A stretch of DNA of 64,000 nt from an uncultured Caulobacterales bacterium (lineage in GTDB: Bacteria; Pseudomonadota; Alphaproteobacteria; Caulobacterales; Maricaulaceae). The stretch lies in contig CALKXY010000014.1 in assembly GCA_938003545.1 (NCBI GenBank), forward strand, positions 124,001 to 188,000, given 5' to 3'. How positions within the stretch are numbered: position 1 is the stretch's first letter; each line of letters opens with the position of its first letter. The notes under the pieces were generated by a model that was not told where the DNA came from, searched no databases, and was given only the letters and a program-made list of their open reading frames with translations. Made by a program: the position numbers and the translations under genes. Shown one piece after another: positions 7,968 through 16,311 of this stretch.

Positions 7968-10208
7968 TTAGGCTTTCAGATGATTGGGTAGCGCGCGGCT
8001 ACGATTAACTTTTACGACGAAGGCCGACGCACGAAGCGCGGCAATGATAGACATCAAGTGACGGTTGTCACGCACTTCAATGTCAATGATCATATCAAAA
8101 AATGTGGGACTTCGTCGTACCGTTTTTATATTCATGAGGTTTCCTTGAGACTCCCCAATTATCTTAGTCACATCTGCCAAAGCGCCCGGGACATGCTGTA
8201 CCGTAGAAATTATACGCCCCGTTGAGGCCGCTTGGGTTGAGGCGCGACGCCAAGTTAGATCAATCCAGCTTTCCATCAAATCTTCTTTGGCGGCCAATTC
8301 ATCACAGTCGATTGTATGAATATCTATACCACGACCAGACTCTTGAAGGCCAATAATACGATCCCCTGGAATAGGTGAGCAACAAGGTGCCAAATTCAAT
8401 CCGACACCTGGATTCAAGCCGTCTCCCTTTACATAGAGTCCGACGCTTTTATCATCAATGAGATCAAGATCTTGGACACCGCCATCTTTTTTTGCGTCGG
8501 AACGACCGGGGAACACAGCTTCAACAAACCGATTCATGGACAACTCGCCTCGACCGAGTGTCTCGAACAATGTGTCCTCATCCGTAATTTTCAGTCGTTT
8601 CAGGGCGTCCGTTAGGACAGCTTCATCAAGCGACTTCCCTTCTCGCCTGAACGCATGCAAAGCCAAGGTCTCACCGATACGACGAAACTCTTCAGATTCA
8701 CCAGACCGCGTCAAACGCCGCAGCGCCTGCCGCGCGCGTCCAGTTATAGCAATGCTTTCCCATCCAGATTGGGGTTCAGGCGCACCACCGCGGATAATTT
8801 TAACAACATCGCCATTCTCTAGATGTGTGCGCAACGGCACATCACGGCCGTTTACAATCGCTCCAATACACGTATCGCCAACCTTTGTGTGGACGGCATA
8901 AGCAAAATCAATCGGGGATGCACCGCGTGGTAAAGCGATCAGGTCGCCCTTGGGCGTAAAGGTGAAAACCTGATCCGTGAACATTTCAAGTTTTACATTG
9001 TCCAAGAACTCATCGGCATCACCGCTTTGTTCCATCATTTCGACAAGCGGACGAATGCGGCGCAAAGGATCACCACCTGAAGCGTCTGCCCGCACAGGAT
9101 CATAGGCATAGCTCTCATCTTTATAAGCCCAATGCGCAGCAACACCTCGAATCGCGACATCTTCCATACGCTCTGTTCGGATTTGGACTTCAACCCGACG
9201 GTTTTCTGATGTCTGAATAGTCGTGTGCAGGGATTGATACCCGTTGGGTTTCGGAACAGAAATAAAGTCACGGAACCGTGCAGGCATAGCGCGAAAAGCT
9301 TGATGCAGAACGCCAAGAGTTTGATAACAAATTTCTCTACGCTCAACGATAATCCGAAAGGCGTAGATGTCTGCTACGTCATCAAAGCTGATGTTTTGTC
9401 GCTGTAATTTTCGCCAAATAGCATAAGCTCGCTTTTCTCGACCATAGACACGCGCCTCAATTCCTGAATCTGTTAGAGAGTCTTTAAGCGCAGTAAATAT
9501 TTGACTGATCGCTTCACCTTGTGACGTTCGCCAGACCTCAAGCCGCTTTTCAATGCTCTCAAACGCAGCCGGGTTGATATGGCAGAAAGATAAATCTTCT
9601 AGTTCTGAACAAATTTTATCAACGCCAATACGTCTAGCTAGCGGGGCAAAAATCTCTAGCGTCTCCCGCGCAATCCGTTCACGCGAAGATAACTTAGGAT
9701 GATGTTCAAGCGTTCGCATATTATGTAACCGGTCACATAATTTCACCAGCAAAACACGAACGTCTTTAGAAACCGCAAGGATAAATTTTTGAAAGTTTTC
9801 CGCCTGTGCACTCTCACGGGAGAGATTTGGCCGCGACATCTCCACCTGCCCTAGCTTTGTCACACCATCCACAAGCTCTGCGATTTCAGGCGTAAACTCT
9901 CTCGCTAGATCTTCTACGGTCGCATCTGTGTCTTCCAAGACATCATGTAAAAGTGCTGTGCAAATTGTAGCGACATCCAAATGTAGCGACGCGACGATAC
10001 CAGCAACCTCAATTGGGTGTGCGTAGTAAGGATCACCCGAATGACGCAATTGCTTCCCATGTGCTTGGACAGAATACACATAGGCTTTGTTCAATAATGC
10101 CTCATCCGCAGACGGGTCATATTTCTTGACCAGATCCACCAATTCATACTGGCGCAAGAAACGCATTGGCTTCTTTTTTGCCTTACTTATGTCAACGAGC
10201 GTATTCAC
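7968..10208 (-). CDS. rsh: Bifunctional (p)ppGpp synthetase/hydrolase (Rsh, SpoT-type)
   Basis: The single RelA/SpoT homologue typical of Alphaproteobacteria makes and degrades (p)ppGpp in the stringent response. Domain order in 746 residues: HD hydrolase (about 40-200) with His50 and the LLHDVLEDTD box at His88-Asp89, synthetase domain (about 240-360) with VYGREKRAYAIW and the FISVPKPNGYQSLHT segment, TGS (VFTFTPKGDLIALPRGASPIDFAY), and a C-terminal ACT domain. Both catalytic domains look intact. It follows rpoZ but a good terminator lies between them, so it either has its own promoter in the roughly 40 nt after the terminator or depends on read-through. pyrE follows after 3 nt. Confidence 0.95.
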   Translation of the reverse strand: MNTLVDISKAKKKPMRFLRQYELVDLVKKYDPSADEALLNKAYVYSVQAHGKQLRHSGDPYYAHPIEVAGIVASLHLDVATICTALLHDVLEDTDATVEDLAREFTPEIAELVDGVTKLGQVEMSRPNLSRESAQAENFQKFILAVSKDVRVLLVKLCDRLHNMRTLEHHPKLSSRERIARETLEIFAPLARRIGVDKICSELEDLSFCHINPAAFESIEKRLEVWRTSQGEAISQIFTALKDSLTDSGIEARVYGREKRAYAIWRKLQRQNISFDDVADIYAFRIIVERREICYQTLGVLHQAFRAMPARFRDFISVPKPNGYQSLHTTIQTSENRRVEVQIRTERMEDVAIRGVAAHWAYKDESYAYDPVRADASGGDPLRRIRPLVEMMEQSGDADEFLDNVKLEMFTDQVFTFTPKGDLIALPRGASPIDFAYAVHTKVGDTCIGAIVNGRDVPLRTHLENGDVVKIIRGGAPEPQSGWESIAITGRARQALRRLTRSGESEEFRRIGETLALHAFRREGKSLDEAVLTDALKRLKITDEDTLFETLGRGELSMNRFVEAVFPGRSDAKKDGGVQDLDLIDDKSVGLYVKGDGLNPGVGLNLAPCCSPIPGDRIIGLQESGRGIDIHTIDCDELAAKEDLMESWIDLTWRRASTQAASTGRIISTVQHVPGALADVTKIIGESQGNLMNIKTVRRSPTFFDMIIDIEVRDNRHLMSIIAALRASAFVVKVNRSRALPNHLKA

Positions 10209-10247
10209 GAAATGTCGATATAGGCCTAGCTTGGCGCAACAGCCAAT

Positions 10248-10271
10248 AAAAAAGCCGCCTCGAAGGGCGGC
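10248..10271 (-). terminator. Rho-independent terminator between rpoZ and rsh
   Basis: On the minus strand, GCCGCC and GGCGGC enclose a 6-nt loop and are followed directly by six Us (the A-run at 10248-10253 of the plus strand). It starts about 25 nt after the rpoZ stop and ends about 40 nt before the rsh start. Confidence 0.88.
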
Positions 10272-10295
10272 ATTTTCACTAAAATTTATCCCGCC

Positions 10296-10670
10296 TTAGA
10301 AACGTGAAGAACTATCGTTGTCACGATCACCCTGCAAAGCGCGAAGAACGTCAGCTTCTGACATCTCTTTGGGCGCTTCAGAATCACCATGTCCGAGAGC
10401 TAATACTGGTGCATCATCTTCTTCATCAGGAAGATCATCGTCTTGAATAACGCGCTGTAATCCAACAACAAGCGACTCACGCAAGTCGTTCAAATCAAGA
10501 GTTTCGTCAGCTAACTCACGAAGGGAGACAACGGGTGTCTTATCATTATCACGTTCAACCGTGAGCGGCGAACCCGCTGCTATATTACGGGAACGGTGAG
10601 ACGCAAGAAGAACGAGATCGAAACGATTCGGTACTTTTTCTACGCAATCTTCAACAGTAACGCGGGCCAT
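10296..10670 (-). CDS. rpoZ: DNA-directed RNA polymerase omega subunit
   Basis: Omega helps fold the beta' subunit and forms part of a ppGpp binding site on RNA polymerase. The protein begins [28 protein letters not shown], the family signature. I place the start at 10670, because GGAG lies 6 nt before this ATG; the longer ORF from 10700 would run through a terminator hairpin. The 124-residue length includes the acidic C-terminal extension seen in Alphaproteobacteria. Terminator hairpins lie on both sides of the gene (10685-10708 and 10248-10271). Neighbouring rsh links it to the stringent response. Confidence 0.95.
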   Translation of the reverse strand: MARVTVEDCVEKVPNRFDLVLLASHRSRNIAAGSPLTVERDNDKTPVVSLRELADETLDLNDLRESLVVGLQRVIQDDDLPDEEDDAPVLALGHGDSEAPKEMSEADVLRALQGDRDNDSSSRF

Positions 10671-10684
10671 GTTCACTCCAGTAC

Positions 10685-10708
10685 AAAAAGGCTGTGTCAA
10701 AACAGCCT
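10685..10708 (-). terminator. Terminator-like hairpin between folK and rpoZ
   Basis: On the minus strand AGGCTGT pairs with ACAGCCT around a 6-nt loop and is followed by five Us. The U-tract ends only about 15 nt from the rpoZ ATG, just before its GGAG. It can terminate folK transcripts or act as an attenuator in the rpoZ leader. A second inverted repeat, AGGTCT at 10710-10715 with AGACCT at 10732-10737, lies just upstream of it. Confidence 0.75.
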
Positions 10709-10755
10709 GAGGTCTGAAACTCTTTAGTCAAAGACCTGCCTTCAATCAACTCTAT

Positions 10756-11226
10756 TTACCACCCACCAACGTAACGTGTGGCGCGCACCTCTGCGTCAGG
10801 CAAAGCCCGTACATGCTTTAACCAGCTTTGGTCTATTTCTGAGGCAGGGATAAGGACGAAGCCACGTTTCAACATACGCGGATGCGGAAGTGTTAGCCGG
10901 TCTGTCGCGCACCTCACATTCCCAAAAGTAAGTAAATCCAAATCCAGAGTTCTAGCCGCGTTCGGAACACTTCTTTTACGACCAAATGCCGTTTCAGCTG
11001 CCTGTAATTCAGTAAGTAAATCCTCCGGCTCACCATTATAAAAACCCGAAACGACAGCGTTCAGGTAATCTGGTTGATCTGATTCAGGCGGCCATGCTGG
11101 CGAACGCCAAATGCCAGATCGGTGCTGAAGGCGAAAACCTCTCGAGCACAATACAGCTAAGGCCAATTGAAATGTCACTTTAGGACTGGATAGATTCCCG
11201 CCAAATGCAATAAGACACGCAGACAT
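10756..11226 (-). CDS. folK: 2-amino-4-hydroxy-6-hydroxymethyldihydropteridine pyrophosphokinase
   Basis: HPPK transfers pyrophosphate from ATP to 6-hydroxymethyl-dihydropterin in folate synthesis. The 156-residue sequence shows the N-terminal AFGGNLSSP loop, a variant of the family's G-x-N-x-G, then FGRKRSVPNAARTLDLDLLTFG carrying the D-x-D metal-binding pair, and LPHPRMLKRGFVL, the PHPR substrate motif. It is divergent from the NYN-domain gene with only 51 nt between starts, and a hairpin with a U-tract follows it before rpoZ. Confidence 0.95.
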   Translation of the reverse strand: MSACLIAFGGNLSSPKVTFQLALAVLCSRGFRLQHRSGIWRSPAWPPESDQPDYLNAVVSGFYNGEPEDLLTELQAAETAFGRKRSVPNAARTLDLDLLTFGNVRCATDRLTLPHPRMLKRGFVLIPASEIDQSWLKHVRALPDAEVRATRYVGGW

Positions 11227-11277
11227 ATTTTAAGCGTTTTCCAAAACTAAACTGATTTCAAAACGAGGTATCATTTT

Positions 11278-11835
11278 ATGGCCTTTTATCCAGACGAACG
11301 AATCGCACTCTTTGTTGATGGAGCGAATTTACACTCCACGAGTAAATCACTTGATTTTGACATTGATTACAAGCGGATGCTGGAGCTTTTTAAGGGAAAA
11401 GGTCGTTTAATTAACGCAAGTTATTACACCGCCCTTCTTGAGAACGACGATTACTCCGCTATTCGCCCTCTCGTGGACTGGCTCGATTATAATGGGTACA
11501 ACGTCATCACCAAGCCCGCTAAGACCTATACGGACCGCGAAGGTCGCAGCCGCGTTAAAGGCAACATGGACATGGAGATGGCCGTCGACATGCTCGAATT
11601 GGCAGAACATGTGGATCATATCATACTCTGCACAGGAGATGGTGACTTCCGGGCCATTGTAAAAGCGGTTCAACGCAAGGGGACCCGTGTCTCCGTCGTT
11701 TCATCAATGAAAACCCGCCCCTCAATGTTATCAGACGATTTGCGCAGGCAGGCGAATGCCGTGATTGAACTCGCAGATATGGAAAACCTTGTCGGCCGCC
11801 CTCGCCGTGAATATGCGGATCATGACGATGAGTAA
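11278..11835 (+). CDS. NYN-domain (LabA/DUF88-like) protein, putative RNase
   Basis: The 185-residue protein is a PIN-like NYN domain. It shows the three acidic clusters expected of a metal-dependent nuclease: LFVDGANLH near the start (Asp15), NMDMEMAVDML in the middle and LCTGDGDF later, followed by the G-x-x-V-x-V-V-S strand. Proteins of this family are thought to act in RNA processing, but substrates are mostly unknown. It is transcribed divergently from folK and its end overlaps the uracil-DNA glycosylase start by 8 nt, so the two are coupled. The acidic tail (EYADHDDE) is unstructured. Family assignment is firm; function is inferred. Confidence 0.9.
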   Translation: MAFYPDERIALFVDGANLHSTSKSLDFDIDYKRMLELFKGKGRLINASYYTALLENDDYSAIRPLVDWLDYNGYNVITKPAKTYTDREGRSRVKGNMDMEMAVDMLELAEHVDHIILCTGDGDFRAIVKAVQRKGTRVSVVSSMKTRPSMLSDDLRRQANAVIELADMENLVGRPRREYADHDDE

Positions 11836-12469
11836 TGTAAACGCACCCTACGAATGCCGGAAATGCCCAAGGTTAGCTCACTTTCTTGACGAAAAACGCG
11901 TTTCATTTCCGACTTACTTTAACGGCCCTGTTCCCAACTTTTACTCTCCTGACCCAAAACTGATGGTCATTGGTCTTGCGCCAGGGATGCACGGCGCGAA
12001 CCAGACTGGCCGTCCTTTCACGGGCGATTGGGCTGGTGACTTACTTTACTCAGCTCTTGAAATATATGGGTTTTCAACGGGTTCATATGACAAACGCGCC
12101 GATGATGGGCTTGAACTGAAAAACGCAATGATCACAAATGTCGTGCGCTGCGTCCCGCCGCAAAACAAACCAATCGCAGCAGAGATCAACACCTGCCGCG
12201 ATAGCTATCATGTGAATCAGCTTAAAGCCCTGCCCAAGCTCAAGGTTATGCTGTGCTTAGGAAAAATAAGTCATGACAGTACATTGCGAGCCTTAGGTAT
12301 GCGCTTGGCATCTCATAAATTTGGTCATGGGACAGAGTATGAGGACGACTTAGGTCGAACAATTCTGTCTAGCTATCATTGCTCACGATATAACACGAAC
12401 ACGAAGCGCCTAACCGAGCGTATGTTCTTTGACATATTTGAACGCGCTCGAGAACTTTGTGACGCCTAA
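11828..12469 (+). CDS. Type-5 (UDGb-like) uracil-DNA glycosylase
   Basis: This is a Fe-S uracil-DNA glycosylase superfamily member that removes deaminated bases from DNA. Motif A reads [19 protein letters not shown] and motif [14 protein letters not shown]. Motif A lacks the polar catalytic residue of families 1 and 4, as is usual in family 5. Four cysteines fit the 4Fe-4S site: C-x2-C near the N-terminus (YECRKC) and a later pair (VRC...NTC). I choose ATG 11828 inside the end of the NYN gene, since the longer ORF would overlap that gene by 70 nt; this gives 213 residues. Its stop shares a CTAA tetranucleotide with the convergent smpB stop. Confidence 0.9.
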   Translation: MSNVNAPYECRKCPRLAHFLDEKRVSFPTYFNGPVPNFYSPDPKLMVIGLAPGMHGANQTGRPFTGDWAGDLLYSALEIYGFSTGSYDKRADDGLELKNAMITNVVRCVPPQNKPIAAEINTCRDSYHVNQLKALPKLKVMLCLGKISHDSTLRALGMRLASHKFGHGTEYEDDLGRTILSSYHCSRYNTNTKRLTERMFFDIFERARELCDA

Positions 12470-12960
12470 CCTTTTTCACGCATGAGGCGAGCTTTTTGCT
12501 TCTGCCAATCTCGGTTTTTCTCAGTATTACGTTTATCGTAATGTTGTTTACCTGTCGCCGTTCCGATTAATAGTTTGGCCTTACCACGTTCGTTAAAATA
12601 CATTTTAAGCGGCACAATCGTGCGGCCTTTACGTTGCGTTTCGCCCAGTAGTTGGTTAATCTGTTTACGTTTCAACAACAGTTTTCTTGGACGTGTCGGC
12701 AAGTGATTGAACTGACTGGCAGGCGCATAGATAGGTATATTCGCGTTAATGAGCCAGGCCTCGTTATTCTCAACTGCTACATAGCTCTCTGCAATATTAG
12801 CGCGCCCCTCCCGCATGGCCTTAACCTCGGTTCCGACCAATAGAATCCCTGCCTCTAAAGTATCTTCGACGGCGTAATCAAAGCGCGCGCGACGGTTTTC
12901 AGCGATCGTCGTATCCGTCGACCCCGCCTTCTTTTTTCTACCGCCGGCTTTACTGGACAT
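12466..12960 (-). CDS. smpB: SsrA-binding protein SmpB
   Basis: SmpB delivers tmRNA to stalled ribosomes. The 164-residue protein has a Lys-rich head, the [40 protein letters not shown]-fold core and the [15 protein letters not shown] segment before a basic C-terminal tail. The head of about 22 residues is a little long for the family but no better internal start is evident. It lies 1 nt after dapA, an order seen in several Alphaproteobacteria. Confidence 0.96.
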   Translation of the reverse strand: MSSKAGGRKKKAGSTDTTIAENRRARFDYAVEDTLEAGILLVGTEVKAMREGRANIAESYVAVENNEAWLINANIPIYAPASQFNHLPTRPRKLLLKRKQINQLLGETQRKGRTIVPLKMYFNERGKAKLLIGTATGKQHYDKRNTEKNRDWQKQKARLMREKG

Positions 12961-12961
12961 A

Positions 12962-13837
12962 TCAGTACGTTACGCCAGCCTGAGCCATTGCTGCACGGAC
13001 AATCTCTTTGGTCGAATCACGGCATTCTGTAATCGGTAGGCGCACACCTGGACGCATTTTTCCCATCAGAGACAATGCATATTTAGCTGGGGCCGGGCTC
13101 GGGTCTATGAAGAGGTCTTTGTGAAGTCGGTCCAGTGTCGCATTTATGGCGCGGGCCGCAACGAAGTCTCCCGCCAAAAGCGCATTATGAAAATCGGAGT
13201 ATGCCTTTGGTGCAATATTTGAACCGACGGAAATCGCGCCATGTCCACCATGTGCGCTATGCCCAAGTGATGACGGATCGTCCCCAGAGAGTTGCACGAA
13301 ACTTTCCCCGCAGCGAACCGTTAAGCCCGCGACGCGAGAAATATCCCCAGTCGCGTCTTTACATCCGATCACAGTCGGGAGTTTCGAAAGGCGCTCCATT
13401 GTTGCTTGCTCAATGTCGACAATACTCCGACCTGGGATATTATAGACAACAATCGGAATATCTACAGCTTCAGAGATCGCTTTAAAGTGCTGAAAAATAC
13501 CTTCTTGAGACGGCTTGTTATAATAAGGCGTCACAACAAGTGCCGCGTCAGCGCCCATATCTTTCGCATGCTGCGCATATTTGATCGATACGCGCGTCTC
13601 GTTGGAGCCCGCACCTGCAATAACGGGCACGCGGCCGTTTGCAGCCTCAGACGTCAGGCGAATAACGCGCTGATGCTCTTCATCTGTCAGAGTCGCGCTT
13701 TCTCCAGTCGTACCGCATGGCACGAGACCATGCGTACCTGAATCGATTTGCCACTCGACAAAATCTTGAAACGCCTGCTCATCGATGCTGTCATCCTTAA
13801 ATGGCGTGACGAGAGCTGTAATCGACCCTTTTATCAT
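12962..13837 (-). CDS. dapA: 4-hydroxy-tetrahydrodipicolinate synthase
   Basis: DapA condenses pyruvate with aspartate semialdehyde, the first committed step to lysine and meso-diaminopimelate. The 291-residue TIM barrel has the [10 protein letters not shown] signature, VVYNIPGRS with the catalytic Tyr, and [10 protein letters not shown] with the Schiff-base Lys. smpB follows after 1 nt. Upstream, a candidate promoter with a 7-bp inverted repeat over its -10 element is described separately. Confidence 0.97.
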   Translation of the reverse strand: MIKGSITALVTPFKDDSIDEQAFQDFVEWQIDSGTHGLVPCGTTGESATLTDEEHQRVIRLTSEAANGRVPVIAGAGSNETRVSIKYAQHAKDMGADAALVVTPYYNKPSQEGIFQHFKAISEAVDIPIVVYNIPGRSIVDIEQATMERLSKLPTVIGCKDATGDISRVAGLTVRCGESFVQLSGDDPSSLGHSAHGGHGAISVGSNIAPKAYSDFHNALLAGDFVAARAINATLDRLHKDLFIDPSPAPAKYALSLMGKMRPGVRLPITECRDSTKEIVRAAMAQAGVTY

Positions 13838-13876
13838 GTTTGTCTTTCGCGATGCGCTTGTGTTAGGCCCGAAGTG

Positions 13877-13896
13877 TCGACGCCTGATAGCGTCGA
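13877..13896. promoter_or_regulatory. Inverted repeat over the candidate dapA -10 element (possible operator)
   Basis: TCGACGC and GCGTCGA form a perfect 7-bp inverted repeat around a 6-nt centre (CTGATA on the plus strand). The centre lies inside the proposed -10 hexamer of dapA. There is no U-tract on either side, so a terminator is unlikely. Confidence 0.45.
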
Positions 13897-13913
13897 TTTG
13901 GACTTGGGTTCAA
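13885..13913 (-). promoter_or_regulatory. Candidate dapA promoter
   Basis: On the minus strand TTGAAC (13908-13913) and CTATCA (13885-13890) are separated by 17 nt, close to the alphaproteobacterial CTTGAC-N17-CTATAT pattern, about 50 nt upstream of the dapA ATG. Assigned by eye. Confidence 0.45.
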
Positions 13914-13956
13914 GATATCGTTTTGCCCTGTTACACACACTAATGGAAGAATACTT

Positions 13957-16026
13957 ATGTGGGCAAACCGTAACGCCATAAGACGCAATAAAACAGGCGT
14001 AAAAAGGGCTATTCTTTCAATTTTCTGTGTTTTTTTCACGGCAACAGCTGGCTTTGCCACGACTCCTACGCCCCGTTTAAAACCTGCACCTCCAGCTATG
14101 TCAGCCTTTTTGAGTGAGCCAGACTCAAAGGTATTCCGCAAAGGTTTGAGCGCGTCGAAAGCGAGTCGCTGGTCAGACCTAGAGTTAGCCACAAGCAAGC
14201 TAAATGACCCTGTTGCGAAGGACACATTGCGTTGGCTGAGGGCAACACGAGATCGAAATGCACCTTTGTCGACCCTAACATATGTTCATAAAAACATGTC
14301 GGATTGGCCGCGAATGACGACAATTCGTGCGGAAGCGGAACGACGCATGTTTGACGAGAGCTGGACATCGCAGAAAGCATTAGACTGGTTTGGAGGCACA
14401 GAGCCTGTTTCTGGCGAAGGCCGAGCTGCTCTTGCCAGGGCATATTTCGAGCGCGGCGATCAGGCGAATGGCGAAAAATACATGCGCTTGGCGTGGCGAG
14501 AGAGTAAACTCACACGGGATCGACAGAAGAAAATGTTTGGCCTTTATTCCAAAACCCTCACAAAGGCTGATCATGCTGCGCGCGCTGACCATCTGATTTG
14601 GTCAGGGTCTAGGCATTATGATAAAGCTCGCGCCCTACTCTCCCATATGGGCCGCACTGACCGCGCCGTTATGAACGCACGGATGAAGCTAAACAAAAAC
14701 GCTTCTGGTATGGATGCCGCTCTACGAATTGTCCCTGATAGCAGACTTTCAGACCCAGGCCTTCTCTACGAGCGCGCACGATGGCGTCGAAAGAGAAAAA
14801 CCAAAGCCTACGCGCTTCCGATTTACATGGCCGCCCGGACAGCTCCAGAATCCGATATAGGGAAAAAAGCAGTTTGGCGTGAAAAGCGGCTTATGGCCTA
14901 TTGGGCGATCTCGGAAAAAAAGATGAAAGAGGCTTATCAACTAAGCCTACATCACGGTTTTGAACGCGGAACGGAATTTGCTGAGGCCGAATTCTTGGGG
15001 GGCTGGCTTGCACTCACAGAAATGCGTGAACCAGAACGCGCGCTGCGTCATTTCACCCGCCTACGCGATGGCGTCGGGTCACCCATTTCTCTCTCCCGTG
15101 CGCATTATTGGATTGGCCGTTCACACGAAGCCATACAAGACGGTCAACAAGACCAACATTATCGCCTCGCCGCACAATATCCGAATACATATTACGGCCA
15201 ACTAGCTGGGCTTGAAGTTGACGGTGCATCACATCGCGTAAGCCTCCCCCCTGAGTTCGTAGTGGAGCAAGACAAGATCAGTTTTGCGGCAGATAATCGT
15301 GTTCGCGCTTTGCATCTTCTAGGCGAGGCTGGCGAACAAACGTATTTCTCGCAAATTGCATTTCATCTTGACGATGAAGTCGACAGCTTGTCCAAACTTT
15401 CTTTAATGTCGGAACTGGCTGCCGATTATGGCTTTATGCGGCCCTCCCTTCGGGCGGCTAAACAAGCTGGGCGTTTCCAGGACATGCTCACAGAGAGCGG
15501 CTATCCAAAGGTTGGATCAATTGACGCCTTGCCAGCAAAAGAGTTTGAGCATCCTTTTGTATATGCCATCGCACGACAAGAAAGCGAATTTGCAACAAAT
15601 GCAGTCAGTTCTGCGCGTGCATATGGCATGATGCAGATGATCAATTCGACGGCGAAGGCCACTGCGCGAAAGCACCGTGTTCCATATGACGTGAATAGAT
15701 TGGCGACTGATGGTGATTATGCCGCAAGGCTCGGCGCACTTCATCTCAACGACCTTCTGGACCGGTGGGATGGATCCTACATCTTGGCCGCTGTCAGTTA
15801 TAATGCTGGGCCACATCGCGCAAAACAATGGATCGAAAAATATGGAGATCCGCGCAACGGCGAGATTGATGCAATAGACTGGGTCGAGAAAATTCCATTT
15901 TCGGAAACTCGCAATTACGTTATGCGCGTGTTGGAAAATATGCAGGTATATCGTGCCCGTTTGAACAATGACTCCACGCCAAACAGGCTCGAGCAAGACC
16001 TTCGTATCGGACAGCAACCTTATTAA
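13957..16026 (+). CDS. slt: Soluble lytic murein transglycosylase (Slt family, GH23)
   Basis: This periplasmic enzyme cleaves the MurNAc-GlcNAc bond of peptidoglycan non-hydrolytically. A Lys/Arg-rich head and a hydrophobic segment ending TAGFA (residues about 17-35) form a signal peptide. The middle (about 60-510) is a helical superhelix like that of Slt70. The C-terminal catalytic domain starts around residue 530 with YAIARQESEF (catalytic Glu542), followed by AYGMMQMI and AVSYNAGPHRAKQW. At 689 residues it matches full-length Slt. GGAAG 7 nt before the ATG supports the start. A weak repeat with few Us lies downstream, so its terminator is uncertain. Confidence 0.94.
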   Translation: MWANRNAIRRNKTGVKRAILSIFCVFFTATAGFATTPTPRLKPAPPAMSAFLSEPDSKVFRKGLSASKASRWSDLELATSKLNDPVAKDTLRWLRATRDRNAPLSTLTYVHKNMSDWPRMTTIRAEAERRMFDESWTSQKALDWFGGTEPVSGEGRAALARAYFERGDQANGEKYMRLAWRESKLTRDRQKKMFGLYSKTLTKADHAARADHLIWSGSRHYDKARALLSHMGRTDRAVMNARMKLNKNASGMDAALRIVPDSRLSDPGLLYERARWRRKRKTKAYALPIYMAARTAPESDIGKKAVWREKRLMAYWAISEKKMKEAYQLSLHHGFERGTEFAEAEFLGGWLALTEMREPERALRHFTRLRDGVGSPISLSRAHYWIGRSHEAIQDGQQDQHYRLAAQYPNTYYGQLAGLEVDGASHRVSLPPEFVVEQDKISFAADNRVRALHLLGEAGEQTYFSQIAFHLDDEVDSLSKLSLMSELAADYGFMRPSLRAAKQAGRFQDMLTESGYPKVGSIDALPAKEFEHPFVYAIARQESEFATNAVSSARAYGMMQMINSTAKATARKHRVPYDVNRLATDGDYAARLGALHLNDLLDRWDGSYILAAVSYNAGPHRAKQWIEKYGDPRNGEIDAIDWVEKIPFSETRNYVMRVLENMQVYRARLNNDSTPNRLEQDLRIGQQPY

Positions 16027-16090
16027 CCTGATAACGCCTCAAACCCCTTCCTGAAAAATAGATTTGATATGGAAACAAGCTAGAGTCTAC

Positions 16091-16119
16091 TTGACCTAAG
16101 CGCATACTCCGCTTTTCAT
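16091..16119 (+). promoter_or_regulatory. Candidate promoter of the carotenoid operon with a spacer palindrome
   Basis: TTGACC (16091-16096) and TTTCAT (16114-16119) are separated by 17 nt, about 190 nt upstream of the crtE-like TTG start. The spacer contains AAGCG-N7-CGCTT (16098-16114), which could be an operator or, less likely, a weak terminator for slt. The downstream leader (to 16311) holds a further AGGTC/GACCT stem near 16174-16192 and no gene I can see. Assigned by eye. Confidence 0.35.
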
Positions 16120-16311
16120 CAGGGAAATACGTGATTTGATCAGCGCGGCATTACATTTTTGATGGACATTAAAAGGTCGCCGCAGAGGACCTCTTTCTCC
16201 TAAACGACAAACCTATTGAAGCGGCTAAAACTGGTTAGAACGAAAGACTAGGCTTTTACCTTCGAGCGGCCTGTGCCAAACGTTGATCGACTCTAATTTT
16301 AGGACGACAGT

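Noticed and set aside
8458-8901. Plus-strand ORF of 147 codons
   Set aside because: It lies wholly inside rsh in the opposite direction and has a Ser/Arg-rich composition typical of antisense frames.
15517-16017. Minus-strand ORF of 166 codons
   Set aside because: Antisense to the slt catalytic domain; no ribosome site or motif.
16098-16116. Terminator of slt
   Set aside because: The stem has only 5 pairs and a short T-run; it fits better as a promoter palindrome, though both remain possible.
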